From: JBCCIM01 sp965263205
Lineage (GTDB): Bacteria > Bacteroidota > Rhodothermia > Rhodothermales > JAHQVL01
NCBI GenBank assembly: GCA_965263205.1
Contig: CBDHHF010000003.1
Span: 186,001 to 250,000, forward strand
Length of the DNA stretch: 64,000 nucleotides
Direction: 5' to 3'
How positions within the stretch are numbered: position 1 is the stretch's first letter; every line of letters starts with the position of its first letter. Of this stretch, positions 26,189 through 34,219 are shown piece after piece. A program made the position numbers and the translations under genes. The notes below the pieces were generated by a model, which saw nothing but the letters and a program-made list of their open reading frames with translations, had not been told where the DNA came from and made no database searches.

Positions 26189-28293
26189 AGCACCGGCGCT
26201 CCGTCTTCTCCATCCGAATTAATCAAACTCAAAACCCCATCCCGATTTTCAGCCATAAGCACCATGCCCTGGCTTTCAAAACCGCGGAGTTTGCGGGGTT
26301 TCAGGTTAGCGACAACCACAACGCGCTTGCCTACCAGATCAGCCGGATCCATTTGCTCTGCTACGCCGGAAAGAATCTGGCGTTTTTCAAAGCCAAGATT
26401 GATTTCAAGGCGCAACAGTTTATCCGCTTTGGGTACCTTCTCCGCCACTTCGATGGTCCCCATACGGAGGTCGAGCTTTGCGAAGTCATCGTAGACAATT
26501 TCATCTTTCAATGGTGCAAATGCTTCCTCTGCTGGTGCTTCCTCCGCAGTTGCTTCGCCAGCCGCATTGAGTTTGGCAATTTGTTCGTCGATCACGGCGT
26601 CCTCGATTTTTGTAAAGAGAATTTCAGCTTCGTTCAGGCCATGGCCGGCTTCAAGCAGCGGCTGGCCTGCGTCAGCCCATCCCAGCGTACCACCTCCGGG
26701 GTTATCGGGCAGGCTTGACCGTACACCTGCAAGATTCAGCATCTCCCGTAACTTCTGCGCTGTGTGCGGCAAGACAGGGTCGAGCAGGATTGCAAGCGAG
26801 GCGCAGATCTGAAGTGACACATGGATGGTGTTGCCACACTTTTGCATGTCGTTCTTGCGGGTATGCCAGGGCTCTGTATCGTTGAAATACTTATTGCCCA
26901 TCCGCGCGAGATTCATGGTCTCGAAAACCGCCTCCCTGTTACGGTAGGCATCATACGATGCGCCGATCTTATCGGGGAAGCCGGCGATGCTTGTTAGCAC
27001 CTGATGATCGAGCTCCGACGGATTCTCCAGGGGTGGCACAACGCCATCGAAGTACCGATTTGCAAACGTCAGCGTACGATTGATGAAATTGCCGAGCACA
27101 TCTGCCAACTCAGAATTGACCCGAGCCTGGAAATCTTTCCAGCTGAAGTCGGCATCTTTGCTTTCGGGTAGCATGGTAGCAAGCGCATAGCGCAGCAAGT
27201 CGGGCTGGAAGTCTTCAAGAAACTCATGAAGCCAGACGGCCCAACCTCTACTCGTAGAAAGCTTTTTGCCTTCGATGTTCAGAAACTCGTTAGCCGGCAC
27301 GTTTTCAGGCAACACGTAGCCGCCATGCTGCTGGAGCATCGCAGGAAACATCAGGCAGTGAAACACAATGTTGTCTTTGCCGATGAAGTGTACCAGCTTG
27401 GTGTCTTCATCCTGCCAGTAAGGCTTCCAGCCATCAGGATCCCCCTGGTTAGCCGCCCATTCGCGGGTTGCAGAGATATATCCAATCGGCGCGTCAAACC
27501 AAACGTAGATCACTTTGCCCGTCGCGTCTGTCCCTGCAAGGACAGCAGCTTCATCAGGCACGGGCACGCCCCAGGGCACATCGCGTGTGATGGCGCGGTC
27601 TTTCAACCCATCGTTAAACCAGCTCTTTACCTGGCCGAGCACATTGGGCTTCCATTCGGGGTGCGTGTTAATCCATTCCTCCAACGCCGGCTGAAAGTCG
27701 CCCAGCGGCAGATACCAGTGTGTCGTTTTGCGCAACTTCGGCGTAGCATCCGATAACGTACTCTTGGGATTCACCAGCTCACGCGGACTCAACGCCGCGC
27801 CACACTTCTCACACTGATCTCCATACGCATCATCATAGCCACAGTTAGGACATGTACCTTTCACAAATCGGTCTGCCAGAAAGATGCCCACTTCCGGGTC
27901 AAACAGCTGCTCTTCCGTTTTGAGCTTAAACGAGTTGCTTGCAGCCAGCTTGTTAAAGAACGCCTGGCTTGTTTCCCGGTGAATATCGGTTGTTGTCCGA
28001 CTATAGATATTGAAACTCATCCCAAATTTCTCAAAGCTGTCTTTGATCATCGGATGGTATTTATCGACAATATCTTGCGGGCTTATCCCCTGCTGCTTGG
28101 CGCGGATCATGATCGCTACGCCCATTTCATCCGAACCACAGACAAACACCAGATCGCTGCCTTTCATGCGCTCATAACGGCAGTAAAGGTCGGCCGGCAG
28201 ATACGCGCCGGCGAGGTGCCCCAGGTGGACTGGGCCGTTGGCATACGGCAGCGCTGCCGTCACCATGATGCGTTTGTGTTTCGAATTACTCAT
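26185..28293 (-). CDS. metG: Methionyl-tRNA synthetase
   Basis: A 702-residue class I aminoacyl-tRNA synthetase that charges tRNA-Met. The HIGH-type motif is PVHLGHLAG near residue 21, the zinc knuckle is CPNCGYDDAYGDQCEKCG, and the KMSKS-type loop is KKLSTSRGW. The anticodon-binding region includes GNFINRTLTFANRYF. A C-terminal domain of about 110 residues (FAKLDLRMGTIEVAEKV, LSGVAEQ, VVVVANLKPRKLRG) is the EMAP-II-like tRNA-binding and dimerisation module common in bacterial MetG. The gene is intact. ATG at 28293 is followed by a short basic tail before the Rossmann fold. Its 3' end adjoins a repeat patch. Confidence 0.97.
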   Translation of the reverse strand: MSNSKHKRIMVTAALPYANGPVHLGHLAGAYLPADLYCRYERMKGSDLVFVCGSDEMGVAIMIRAKQQGISPQDIVDKYHPMIKDSFEKFGMSFNIYSRTTTDIHRETSQAFFNKLAASNSFKLKTEEQLFDPEVGIFLADRFVKGTCPNCGYDDAYGDQCEKCGAALSPRELVNPKSTLSDATPKLRKTTHWYLPLGDFQPALEEWINTHPEWKPNVLGQVKSWFNDGLKDRAITRDVPWGVPVPDEAAVLAGTDATGKVIYVWFDAPIGYISATREWAANQGDPDGWKPYWQDEDTKLVHFIGKDNIVFHCLMFPAMLQQHGGYVLPENVPANEFLNIEGKKLSTSRGWAVWLHEFLEDFQPDLLRYALATMLPESKDADFSWKDFQARVNSELADVLGNFINRTLTFANRYFDGVVPPLENPSELDHQVLTSIAGFPDKIGASYDAYRNREAVFETMNLARMGNKYFNDTEPWHTRKNDMQKCGNTIHVSLQICASLAILLDPVLPHTAQKLREMLNLAGVRSSLPDNPGGGTLGWADAGQPLLEAGHGLNEAEILFTKIEDAVIDEQIAKLNAAGEATAEEAPAEEAFAPLKDEIVYDDFAKLDLRMGTIEVAEKVPKADKLLRLEINLGFEKRQILSGVAEQMDPADLVGKRVVVVANLKPRKLRGFESQGMVLMAENRDGVLSLINSDGEDGAPVL

Positions 28294-28403
28294 CTCTTTC
28301 CTTCAAAATAGAACCCAAATAAGGCCATAGCGTACGACCGACCCGCACATCAGGTTCTTTTCTGGTGTGCGTTTTTGAAGAAAGCCCAGCAACACTGAAA
28401 ATC

Positions 28404-29006
28404 ATGCAAGCGATGTCTGCCCCGAGAATGGCATCCATATCTCGCGAAACCAAAGAAACCAAGGTCCAGGTTACGCTAAATCTCGATGGATCAGGGACGT
28501 ATGAAAACAACACGGGGGTGGGATTCTTCGATCACATGCTCGATCTGTTTGCCAAGCACGGCAGCTTCGACTTGACCGTAACATGTGAAGGTGATTTACA
28601 TGTTGATGACCACCACACCACTGAAGATGTTGGTATCGTCATTGGGCAGGCCTTTGCAGAAGCATTAGGCGACAAAGCCTACATCAATCGATACGGCACA
28701 GCATACGTCCCGATGGACGAGGCACTCGCACGGGCTGTAGTCGACTTATCGGGACGTTTTTATTTGCAGTACGATGCGACTTTTGTGCGTAATCGCGTGG
28801 GCGCCATGTCAACGGAGATGGTGGAGCATTTCTGGTACAGTTTAGCAGAAAAAGCCGGCATGAACTTACACATCAACATGCTCGCCGGTCGGAATGCGCA
28901 TCATAAAATTGAAGCCATTTTCAAAGCCGTAGCGCGCGCCCTTCGGGAGGCTGTCCGGCGCGACACGAACAATGCTAAAATGGCCTCAACAAAAGGAGCG
29001 CTATAG
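28404..29006 (+). CDS. hisB: Imidazoleglycerol-phosphate dehydratase
   Basis: A monofunctional HisB of about 200 residues, catalysing the sixth step of histidine synthesis (imidazoleglycerol phosphate to imidazoleacetol phosphate). Metal-binding His-rich motifs are intact: GVGFFDHMLDLFAKHG, DLHVDDHHTTEDVGI, DMDEALAR-like PMDEALARAVVDLSGR, and the closing AGRNAHHKIEAIFKAVARALREA. No phosphatase domain is fused, unlike enterobacterial HisB. I choose ATG at 28404 over GTG at 28365; ATG 28413 is also possible. It heads the cluster hisB-proC-hisH-hisA-hisF and is divergent from metG. Confidence 0.96.
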   Translation: MQAMSAPRMASISRETKETKVQVTLNLDGSGTYENNTGVGFFDHMLDLFAKHGSFDLTVTCEGDLHVDDHHTTEDVGIVIGQAFAEALGDKAYINRYGTAYVPMDEALARAVVDLSGRFYLQYDATFVRNRVGAMSTEMVEHFWYSLAEKAGMNLHINMLAGRNAHHKIEAIFKAVARALREAVRRDTNNAKMASTKGAL

Positions 29007-29049
29007 ACCTCTTCCATACCCCCAACAATCTTACACGTAATTTAGACCT

Positions 29050-29892
29050 ATGGGTACATCGCGGCTACTTGCCAATCACAAAATTGCAGTTATCGGTGCC
29101 GGCAACATGGGCCGAGCCATTATCGGCGGACTCCTCAAAGGCAATGACACCGATGCCGGGCAAATCCGTGCGACCCGCCGAAGCGAGCGTGCACTCAAAG
29201 CGCTTGCAGAGCAATTCCCAGGAATACAGACGACATCAAATAACGCTGAGGCTGTATCTGATGCAACCATTGTGATCCTCGCGGTAAAGCCGCAGATGGT
29301 GCTCAAAATCATCAAAGAGATCAAGCCGCACATTACTGACAGCACGCTGGTTATTTCGGTCCTTGCCGGGATCACAACACAGACGCTACAGCAACAATTT
29401 GGACTCGACCTTCCCGTTGTACGGACGATGCCAAACACCCCTGCCCTCGTCGACGAAGGTGCAACAGCAATTTGTGCAGGAGATTACGCAGGAGATGAAG
29501 AGCTCGATAGTGCTCGGGCGGTATTTGAAGCGGTAGGTAGCGTTGAAGTTGTACCTGAGTATCTCATGGATGCCATCACCGGTTTGTCTGGCAGTGGCCC
29601 TGCGTATATCTACATGATCATCGAAGCCCTTACTGACGCCGGCGTCAAGCAGGGCATTCCGCGTACCATTGCTTCGGCACTTGCCGCACAGACCGTTTAT
29701 GGCTCTGCAAAACTCGTCATCGAAACAGGTAAGCATCCCGCCATTCTCAAAGACGAAGTAACCACCCCCGGCGGCACAACCATATCGGCCATTGCAGCGC
29801 TGGAAAGCCACGGCCTCCGCACGATGTTGATCAATGCCGTCGCCACAGCGACCGAACGGTCGAAAGAATTGAGCAAAGTACAGGAGCAATAG
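29050..29892 (+). CDS. proC: Pyrroline-5-carboxylate reductase
   Basis: A 280-residue ProC, which reduces pyrroline-5-carboxylate to proline with NAD(P)H. The N-terminal Rossmann motif is VIGAGNMGRAIIGGL, the mid-region has ILAVKPQMV and VVRTMPNTPALVDEGATAI, and the C-terminal dimer domain carries TGLSGSGPAYIYMIIEALTDAGV and VTTPGGTTISAIAALE. All match active enzymes. It lies 43 bp after hisB and 67 bp before hisH, so proline synthesis is apparently co-transcribed with histidine synthesis. Confidence 0.97.
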   Translation: MGTSRLLANHKIAVIGAGNMGRAIIGGLLKGNDTDAGQIRATRRSERALKALAEQFPGIQTTSNNAEAVSDATIVILAVKPQMVLKIIKEIKPHITDSTLVISVLAGITTQTLQQQFGLDLPVVRTMPNTPALVDEGATAICAGDYAGDEELDSARAVFEAVGSVEVVPEYLMDAITGLSGSGPAYIYMIIEALTDAGVKQGIPRTIASALAAQTVYGSAKLVIETGKHPAILKDEVTTPGGTTISAIAALESHGLRTMLINAVATATERSKELSKVQEQ

Positions 29893-29959
29893 CGTCGGTT
29901 GCTGGTTATTAATCCAGCATAGCCTATCCTTTCTACCCTCAAGAGCAAAAGGTTCAGAA

Positions 29960-30634
29960 ATGGTCTGTATTATAGACTATGGTATCGGCAATCTGCGATC
30001 GATGGAAAAAGCGCTGGAAGCCGTGGGCGCTACCGTGATCCGTTCCGACAAAGAAGAAGACATTATGCGTGCAGACCGGGTGGTGTTGCCCGGTGTAGGT
30101 GCTTTTGGTGCGTGCGCAGACGAAATTCGACGCCGTAATCTCATCCCGGTAATTCATCAAGCTGTTGCGCAAGGCAAGCCCTTTCTTGGCGTGTGCGTGG
30201 GTATGCAGTTGTTGTTCGACGTGGGCGAAGAAATGGGTGAGCACGAAGGACTCGGAATCATGCCCGGACGTGTTGTGCGTTTCAAACACGCATACCAGCC
30301 GGCGATGGTTGCGGCAGGTGAAGTTGCGGCAGGTGAAGTTGCGGCCGAACCAGAGAAGCCGCTCAAAATCCCACACATGGGCTGGAATGTAGCAACACCA
30401 CGGCGCTCATCTCCCCTGCTCGAAGGACTGGGTGAGCAAGCGTATTTCTATTTTGTGCACTCGTTTCACGCTGATGCTGAAGATCCCAGTGACGTCCTGG
30501 CTGACACCATGTATGGGATCAATTTTCCAGCGATGGTACAGAGGAACAACGTTTTTGGGGTCCAGTTTCACCCCGAGAAAAGCCATGACAACGGGTTGCT
30601 GGTGCTAAAAAATTTCGCCCACCTTTCCCTCTAA
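29960..30634 (+). CDS. hisH: Imidazole glycerol phosphate synthase, glutaminase subunit
   Basis: A 224-residue class I glutamine amidotransferase that supplies ammonia to HisF. The nucleophile Cys79 lies in FLGVCVGMQLLFD, and the His-Glu pair is in FGVQFHPEKSH. The start MVCIIDYGIGNLRS is typical. Between FKHAYQP and KIPHMGWN there is an insertion of about 20 residues rich in Val, Ala, Gly and Glu, encoded by a 15 bp tandem repeat; most HisH proteins are shorter here (about 200-205 residues in total). The insertion falls in a surface loop, so function is probably kept. A dispersed repeat lies between hisH and hisA. Confidence 0.95.
   Translation: MVCIIDYGIGNLRSMEKALEAVGATVIRSDKEEDIMRADRVVLPGVGAFGACADEIRRRNLIPVIHQAVAQGKPFLGVCVGMQLLFDVGEEMGEHEGLGIMPGRVVRFKHAYQPAMVAAGEVAAGEVAAEPEKPLKIPHMGWNVATPRRSSPLLEGLGEQAYFYFVHSFHADAEDPSDVLADTMYGINFPAMVQRNNVFGVQFHPEKSHDNGLLVLKNFAHLSL
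30308..30346 (+). repeat. 15 bp tandem repeat inside hisH
   Basis: Unit GTTGCGGCAGGTGAA at 30308-30322 and 30323-30337, with a partial third copy to 30346. It encodes VAAGE repeated in frame, residues about 117-129 of HisH. Confidence 0.9.
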
Positions 30635-30638
30635 AGGC

Positions 30639-30690
30639 AAGTTACAGGTTGAAGGTTTTTGACCTTGTACCGTTTCGTTATACGGAATAG
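30639..30690. repeat. Dispersed intergenic repeat, copy 2
   Basis: Core GTTACAGGTTGAAGGT at 30641-30656, shared with 3750 and 50181; similarity to copy 1 continues to about 30690. It fills most of the 113 bp gap between hisH and hisA, inside what should be one transcript. Confidence 0.65.
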
Positions 30691-30747
30691 TTTATCCAGC
30701 AAGCAGTACTTTCCAGTTGTTCAAGCCATCCAAATCCGGACTCAAGG

Positions 30748-31536
30748 ATGCTTATTATTCCAGCCATTGACTTGCGCGGCGGCCGTTGCGTCAGACTCTA
30801 CCAGGGCTCTTATGAAAAAGAGACCGTGTACTACGACGACCCCGTTAAGATGGCAAAGCTCTGGCGTGTTCAGAACACCAAGGTACTGCACGTCGTCGAC
30901 CTGGATGCTGCCCGTGGCGATACGGAAGGATCTGCCCCGAATCGCGTAGTCATCAAAGACATCTGTGCTGCCCTGGACATCCCCGTACAACTCGGCGGTG
31001 GCATCCGTACCATGGAGGATATCGAAGCCGCGCTTGAATTGGGCATCTACCGCGTAATCATCGGGACGGCAGCGGTAAAGAACCCCGATCTTGTATCGGA
31101 GGCGGTTGAGAAGTTTGGGGCGCACCGCATTGTAGTGGGTATTGATGCAAAAGACGGGGAAGTACGAACAGATGGGTGGCTTGCCGGCAGTGGTATCGAT
31201 GCGATCGAACTAGCCCTGGACATGGAGAAACGCGGATGCCGGCGTATTGTGTATACCGATATCAGCCGTGATGGAACGATGGAAGGCCCAAACATCGAAG
31301 CTTACCTTGCGATGGCCAACCGGCTATCCAAAGTATGTATCACAGCCTCGGGTGGCGTAGGCGACTACACGCACCTTATCAAAATTGCGCCGCTGAAATC
31401 GAAAAAAGTCGATTCAATTATCGTGGGGCGTGCGCTGTACGAAAACAAGTTTCCCTGCCAGGAAATTTGGTGCTGGCACCAGAAAGACGACGTAAACCTG
31501 AACGAATTTTCCACCGCAAAACTTCGCGGCTGTTGA
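30748..31536 (+). CDS. hisA: Phosphoribosylformimino-5-aminoimidazole carboxamide ribotide isomerase
   Basis: A 262-residue (beta/alpha)8 barrel enzyme of histidine synthesis, converting ProFAR to PRFAR. The first catalytic Asp lies in IPAIDLRGGRCVRLYQG, and the second in VVGIDAKDG. Phosphate-binding loops are QLGGGIRT and ASGGVGD. The TDISRDGTMEGPN stretch is typical. The C terminus is about 15 residues longer than usual (DDVNLNEFSTAKLRGC). An AAGG stretch lies just before the ATG at 30748. hisF follows after 30 bp. Confidence 0.97.
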   Translation: MLIIPAIDLRGGRCVRLYQGSYEKETVYYDDPVKMAKLWRVQNTKVLHVVDLDAARGDTEGSAPNRVVIKDICAALDIPVQLGGGIRTMEDIEAALELGIYRVIIGTAAVKNPDLVSEAVEKFGAHRIVVGIDAKDGEVRTDGWLAGSGIDAIELALDMEKRGCRRIVYTDISRDGTMEGPNIEAYLAMANRLSKVCITASGGVGDYTHLIKIAPLKSKKVDSIIVGRALYENKFPCQEIWCWHQKDDVNLNEFSTAKLRGC

Positions 31537-31566
31537 TCGCGGCATCTTCTCCCTCACGAGCGTACC

Positions 31567-32334
31567 ATGGTAGCAAAACGAATTATTCCCTGCCTCGATG
31601 TTGACCAGGGGCGTGTTGTCAAAGGTGTTAAGTTTGTAGATATAGTCGATGCCGGTGACCCGGTAGATCAGGCAAAATTTTACGACCAATCGGGCGCAGA
31701 CGAATTGGTCTTCCTCGATATCACGGCCACCCACGAGGACCGTGGCATCATGCATGAAGTGGTCCGTAAAACGGCAGATCAGGTCTTTATTCCGCTCACA
31801 GTTGGTGGGGGCATTCGTTCGATAGAAGATATGCACGCCATGCTTAACGCGGGTGCAGACAAAGTCTCGATCAACTCTGCTGCGCTGAAAAACCCGGGCC
31901 TCATCGAAGAAGGTGCCACAGCATTTGGATCGCAGTGTATTGTTGTTGCTATTGATGCCAAGCGCGTGAGCGATGATCCACTCAAGTGGGAAGTGTTCAC
32001 GCACGGCGGCCGCAAGCCAACGGGGATCGACGCCCTCGCATGGGCAAAAGAAGCAGCAGATCGCGGCGCCGGCGAATTGCTCGTAACCTCAATGGACCGC
32101 GATGGGACCAAAGACGGTTACGACCTCGCCCTGCTGGACGCACTGGACCAACTGGTAAGCATTCCGGTGATTGCCTCAGGCGGCGCCGGCAACCTGGAGC
32201 ACTTACGGGACGGATTTAAAGAAGGCAAAGCAGACGCCGTGCTGGCTGCTTCCATTTTTCATTTCCGGGAGTATACCATTTCAGATGCCAAAGCATATCT
32301 GCACGAAGCCGGCATCAACGTGCGCATGGTTTGA
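31567..32334 (+). CDS. hisF: Imidazole glycerol phosphate synthase, cyclase subunit
   Basis: A 255-residue barrel enzyme that uses ammonia from HisH to form imidazole glycerol phosphate and AICAR. The catalytic Asp residues are in IPCLDVDQGRVVKGVKF and VVAIDAKRV. Phosphate loops TVGGGIRSIEDM and ASGGAGNLEHL, and the motif TSMDRDGTKDGYDLALL, are canonical. It is the last gene of the cluster; hisG, hisD, hisC, hisI/E are not in the window. The spacer after its stop shows no strong terminator before the convergent phosphoesterase gene. Confidence 0.97.
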   Translation: MVAKRIIPCLDVDQGRVVKGVKFVDIVDAGDPVDQAKFYDQSGADELVFLDITATHEDRGIMHEVVRKTADQVFIPLTVGGGIRSIEDMHAMLNAGADKVSINSAALKNPGLIEEGATAFGSQCIVVAIDAKRVSDDPLKWEVFTHGGRKPTGIDALAWAKEAADRGAGELLVTSMDRDGTKDGYDLALLDALDQLVSIPVIASGGAGNLEHLRDGFKEGKADAVLAASIFHFREYTISDAKAYLHEAGINVRMV

Positions 32335-32400
32335 AGGCATATATAGCAAGGCACCTTGGTACTTGCGGGTGAAAGTTCAGCTATTTGAGCCTGCTTCCTC

Positions 32401-34005
32401 TCATCTTTCAACGCGCACGCTATCCAACAATGCACCGGTTGTACCATACACCGCGATGTCCACCGTCTGCTCATCTATTGCAAATTCACCATAATGATGT
32501 GCTTTAATAATGGTATCCATCTTTGGATATGCTGACGATTCTTGTGGCTCAAGTCCCCCGCCCCCGCCCCCAAAAATGAAGAACTGGGTAGCATACGCTC
32601 CATAGTCAACGCGTAAGCGTTCGTAGTCATGATTATGCCCGGAAAGGACAAAATCAATTTTGTAGGGTACAGCAAGCGAATCAATCATCCTTCGGATGAA
32701 CAAGTCACCGTGGTAACCGGGCCATCCCTGCGCATAGGGCGCCTGGTGCATCAGCAAAAAACGCCATGAAGCATCTCGCCAGGCAGCGCTTTTCATAATA
32801 TTGATCATCCAATCGAGTTGCTGCTTATCAAATGCCAGTGGAAAATTTCGATTGGGATCTAATGCGATGAAATAAGCCCCGTTATGTTGCCATGCAAAGT
32901 AGGTATCTGCTTCAGACGGCTGCTCGGTGTACTGCTTGTAAAGCAAAGGATTCAACGTGTTATAGTACCCATCATAATCATGATTGCCTGCTACAGCATA
33001 CACAGGATGATTTAGCAGCAGCGGCTGAAGCGAAGCTGCAAAGGCAAGCCAGGCATGTTCTCGGCCACCGTACCCAACCAGATCCCCAAGCCCCACGGAA
33101 AAGTCTACTGGCCGGCTCCGCATATGCATAACCAATTGCTGAAACGTAGCCCAGCCCGACTGGCTATCTCCCCACACTGTAAAACGAAAAGGCACTTCTT
33201 GCACCTTATCAGGAACCACAGTATCGCGATTTGCAAACATCATCGTCTTTGGGAAAAGTATCCTTGTCCGTGCAATTGATGTATCTGTTGGTGCCTGCAA
33301 CATGGTCAGCAACTGCTGAAACTGGGTATTGCTCAACGAATCCAAGCGCATGGCCTCGTACAGGATTCGCTTCATCGCCAGCAGGTGCGCATGGTTGGTT
33401 TCGTATACCTCAAATGCTGCTGCTGGATACAAAGCCACATCACGTAACCCTCCTGACATTGCATTATTCAGAACACGAATAGTGAGTGTGCTCGTAGAAC
33501 CACTCGGGTCGAGTTTATAAAATTCTCCACGCCTTGGCGTTAGCAAAACGCCATCCTGAAATACCTGTGCGCCATCATCAGCATTGACAAATATCCAGGC
33601 ATATCCACGTGTATCGATTTCACGCGCGTACCACAATGCCCAGTCTGGTTTCAAAATTCGATGTGGCAGTTGGACGATACTATCGAGCGGCGGCTGGCTT
33701 TCCAGCGTAACTGCCAGAGGTTGAACGTTCCTCGCCGGACCATATCGCCACCCCCCGCGCACAGGCGTACCACCGCGCAAGACGGGTACCGGTATTTCTT
33801 CCCAAACTGCTTTTATAGCAAGGCGGTTTTTGTCCTCAACAACTGCCGGGCCAGTAAATACTGGCATGTCTTCCGTGTCTTCCTCATGCTCAACGGTTAG
33901 GTCCGTTGCTGGTGTAGCACATCCGAAAAATATAATGCTACTTATTACCGCTCCAGCAAGCCTGTACGTGGTGTGGGTATCTAACAAAGCGCTCAGATAT
34001 ACCAT
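32401..34005 (-). CDS. Metallophosphoesterase lipoprotein
   Basis: A 534-residue lipoprotein: signal with lipobox IIFFGC (Cys about residue 29) and an acidic linker. An N-terminal beta-rich domain (to about residue 270) resembles the accessory domain of secreted purple-acid-like phosphatases. The calcineurin-like phosphoesterase domain follows: VWGDSQSG (metal Asp), VGLGDLVGYGG, VAGNHDYDGYY, LLMHQAPY and LSGHNHDYERLR. All metal ligands are kept, so an active phosphatase or phosphodiesterase facing the periplasm or cell surface is expected. It is divergent from the cytolysin-like lipoprotein gene at 34220, with about 215 bp between the starts, which hints at shared regulation. Confidence 0.88.
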   Translation of the reverse strand: MVYLSALLDTHTTYRLAGAVISSIIFFGCATPATDLTVEHEEDTEDMPVFTGPAVVEDKNRLAIKAVWEEIPVPVLRGGTPVRGGWRYGPARNVQPLAVTLESQPPLDSIVQLPHRILKPDWALWYAREIDTRGYAWIFVNADDGAQVFQDGVLLTPRRGEFYKLDPSGSTSTLTIRVLNNAMSGGLRDVALYPAAAFEVYETNHAHLLAMKRILYEAMRLDSLSNTQFQQLLTMLQAPTDTSIARTRILFPKTMMFANRDTVVPDKVQEVPFRFTVWGDSQSGWATFQQLVMHMRSRPVDFSVGLGDLVGYGGREHAWLAFAASLQPLLLNHPVYAVAGNHDYDGYYNTLNPLLYKQYTEQPSEADTYFAWQHNGAYFIALDPNRNFPLAFDKQQLDWMINIMKSAAWRDASWRFLLMHQAPYAQGWPGYHGDLFIRRMIDSLAVPYKIDFVLSGHNHDYERLRVDYGAYATQFFIFGGGGGGLEPQESSAYPKMDTIIKAHHYGEFAIDEQTVDIAVYGTTGALLDSVRVER

Positions 34006-34219
34006 TGACTAGTATCATCAATTCTGATAAAAGGAAGCATCCGTCAGTGGACGGTTTACGCCGAAAATATGGAGCACGCGTCTTGTCCGTCAACGCATTA
34101 ACACATTCATAATGTGGCAAATGCCAAATACTTTATGAGGCCTTGATCACTTTTCACTTCTTTTGCTGCGTCTACCTGTAGCCAACCAAATAAATCAACA
34201 ACATATCTCACATATCACG

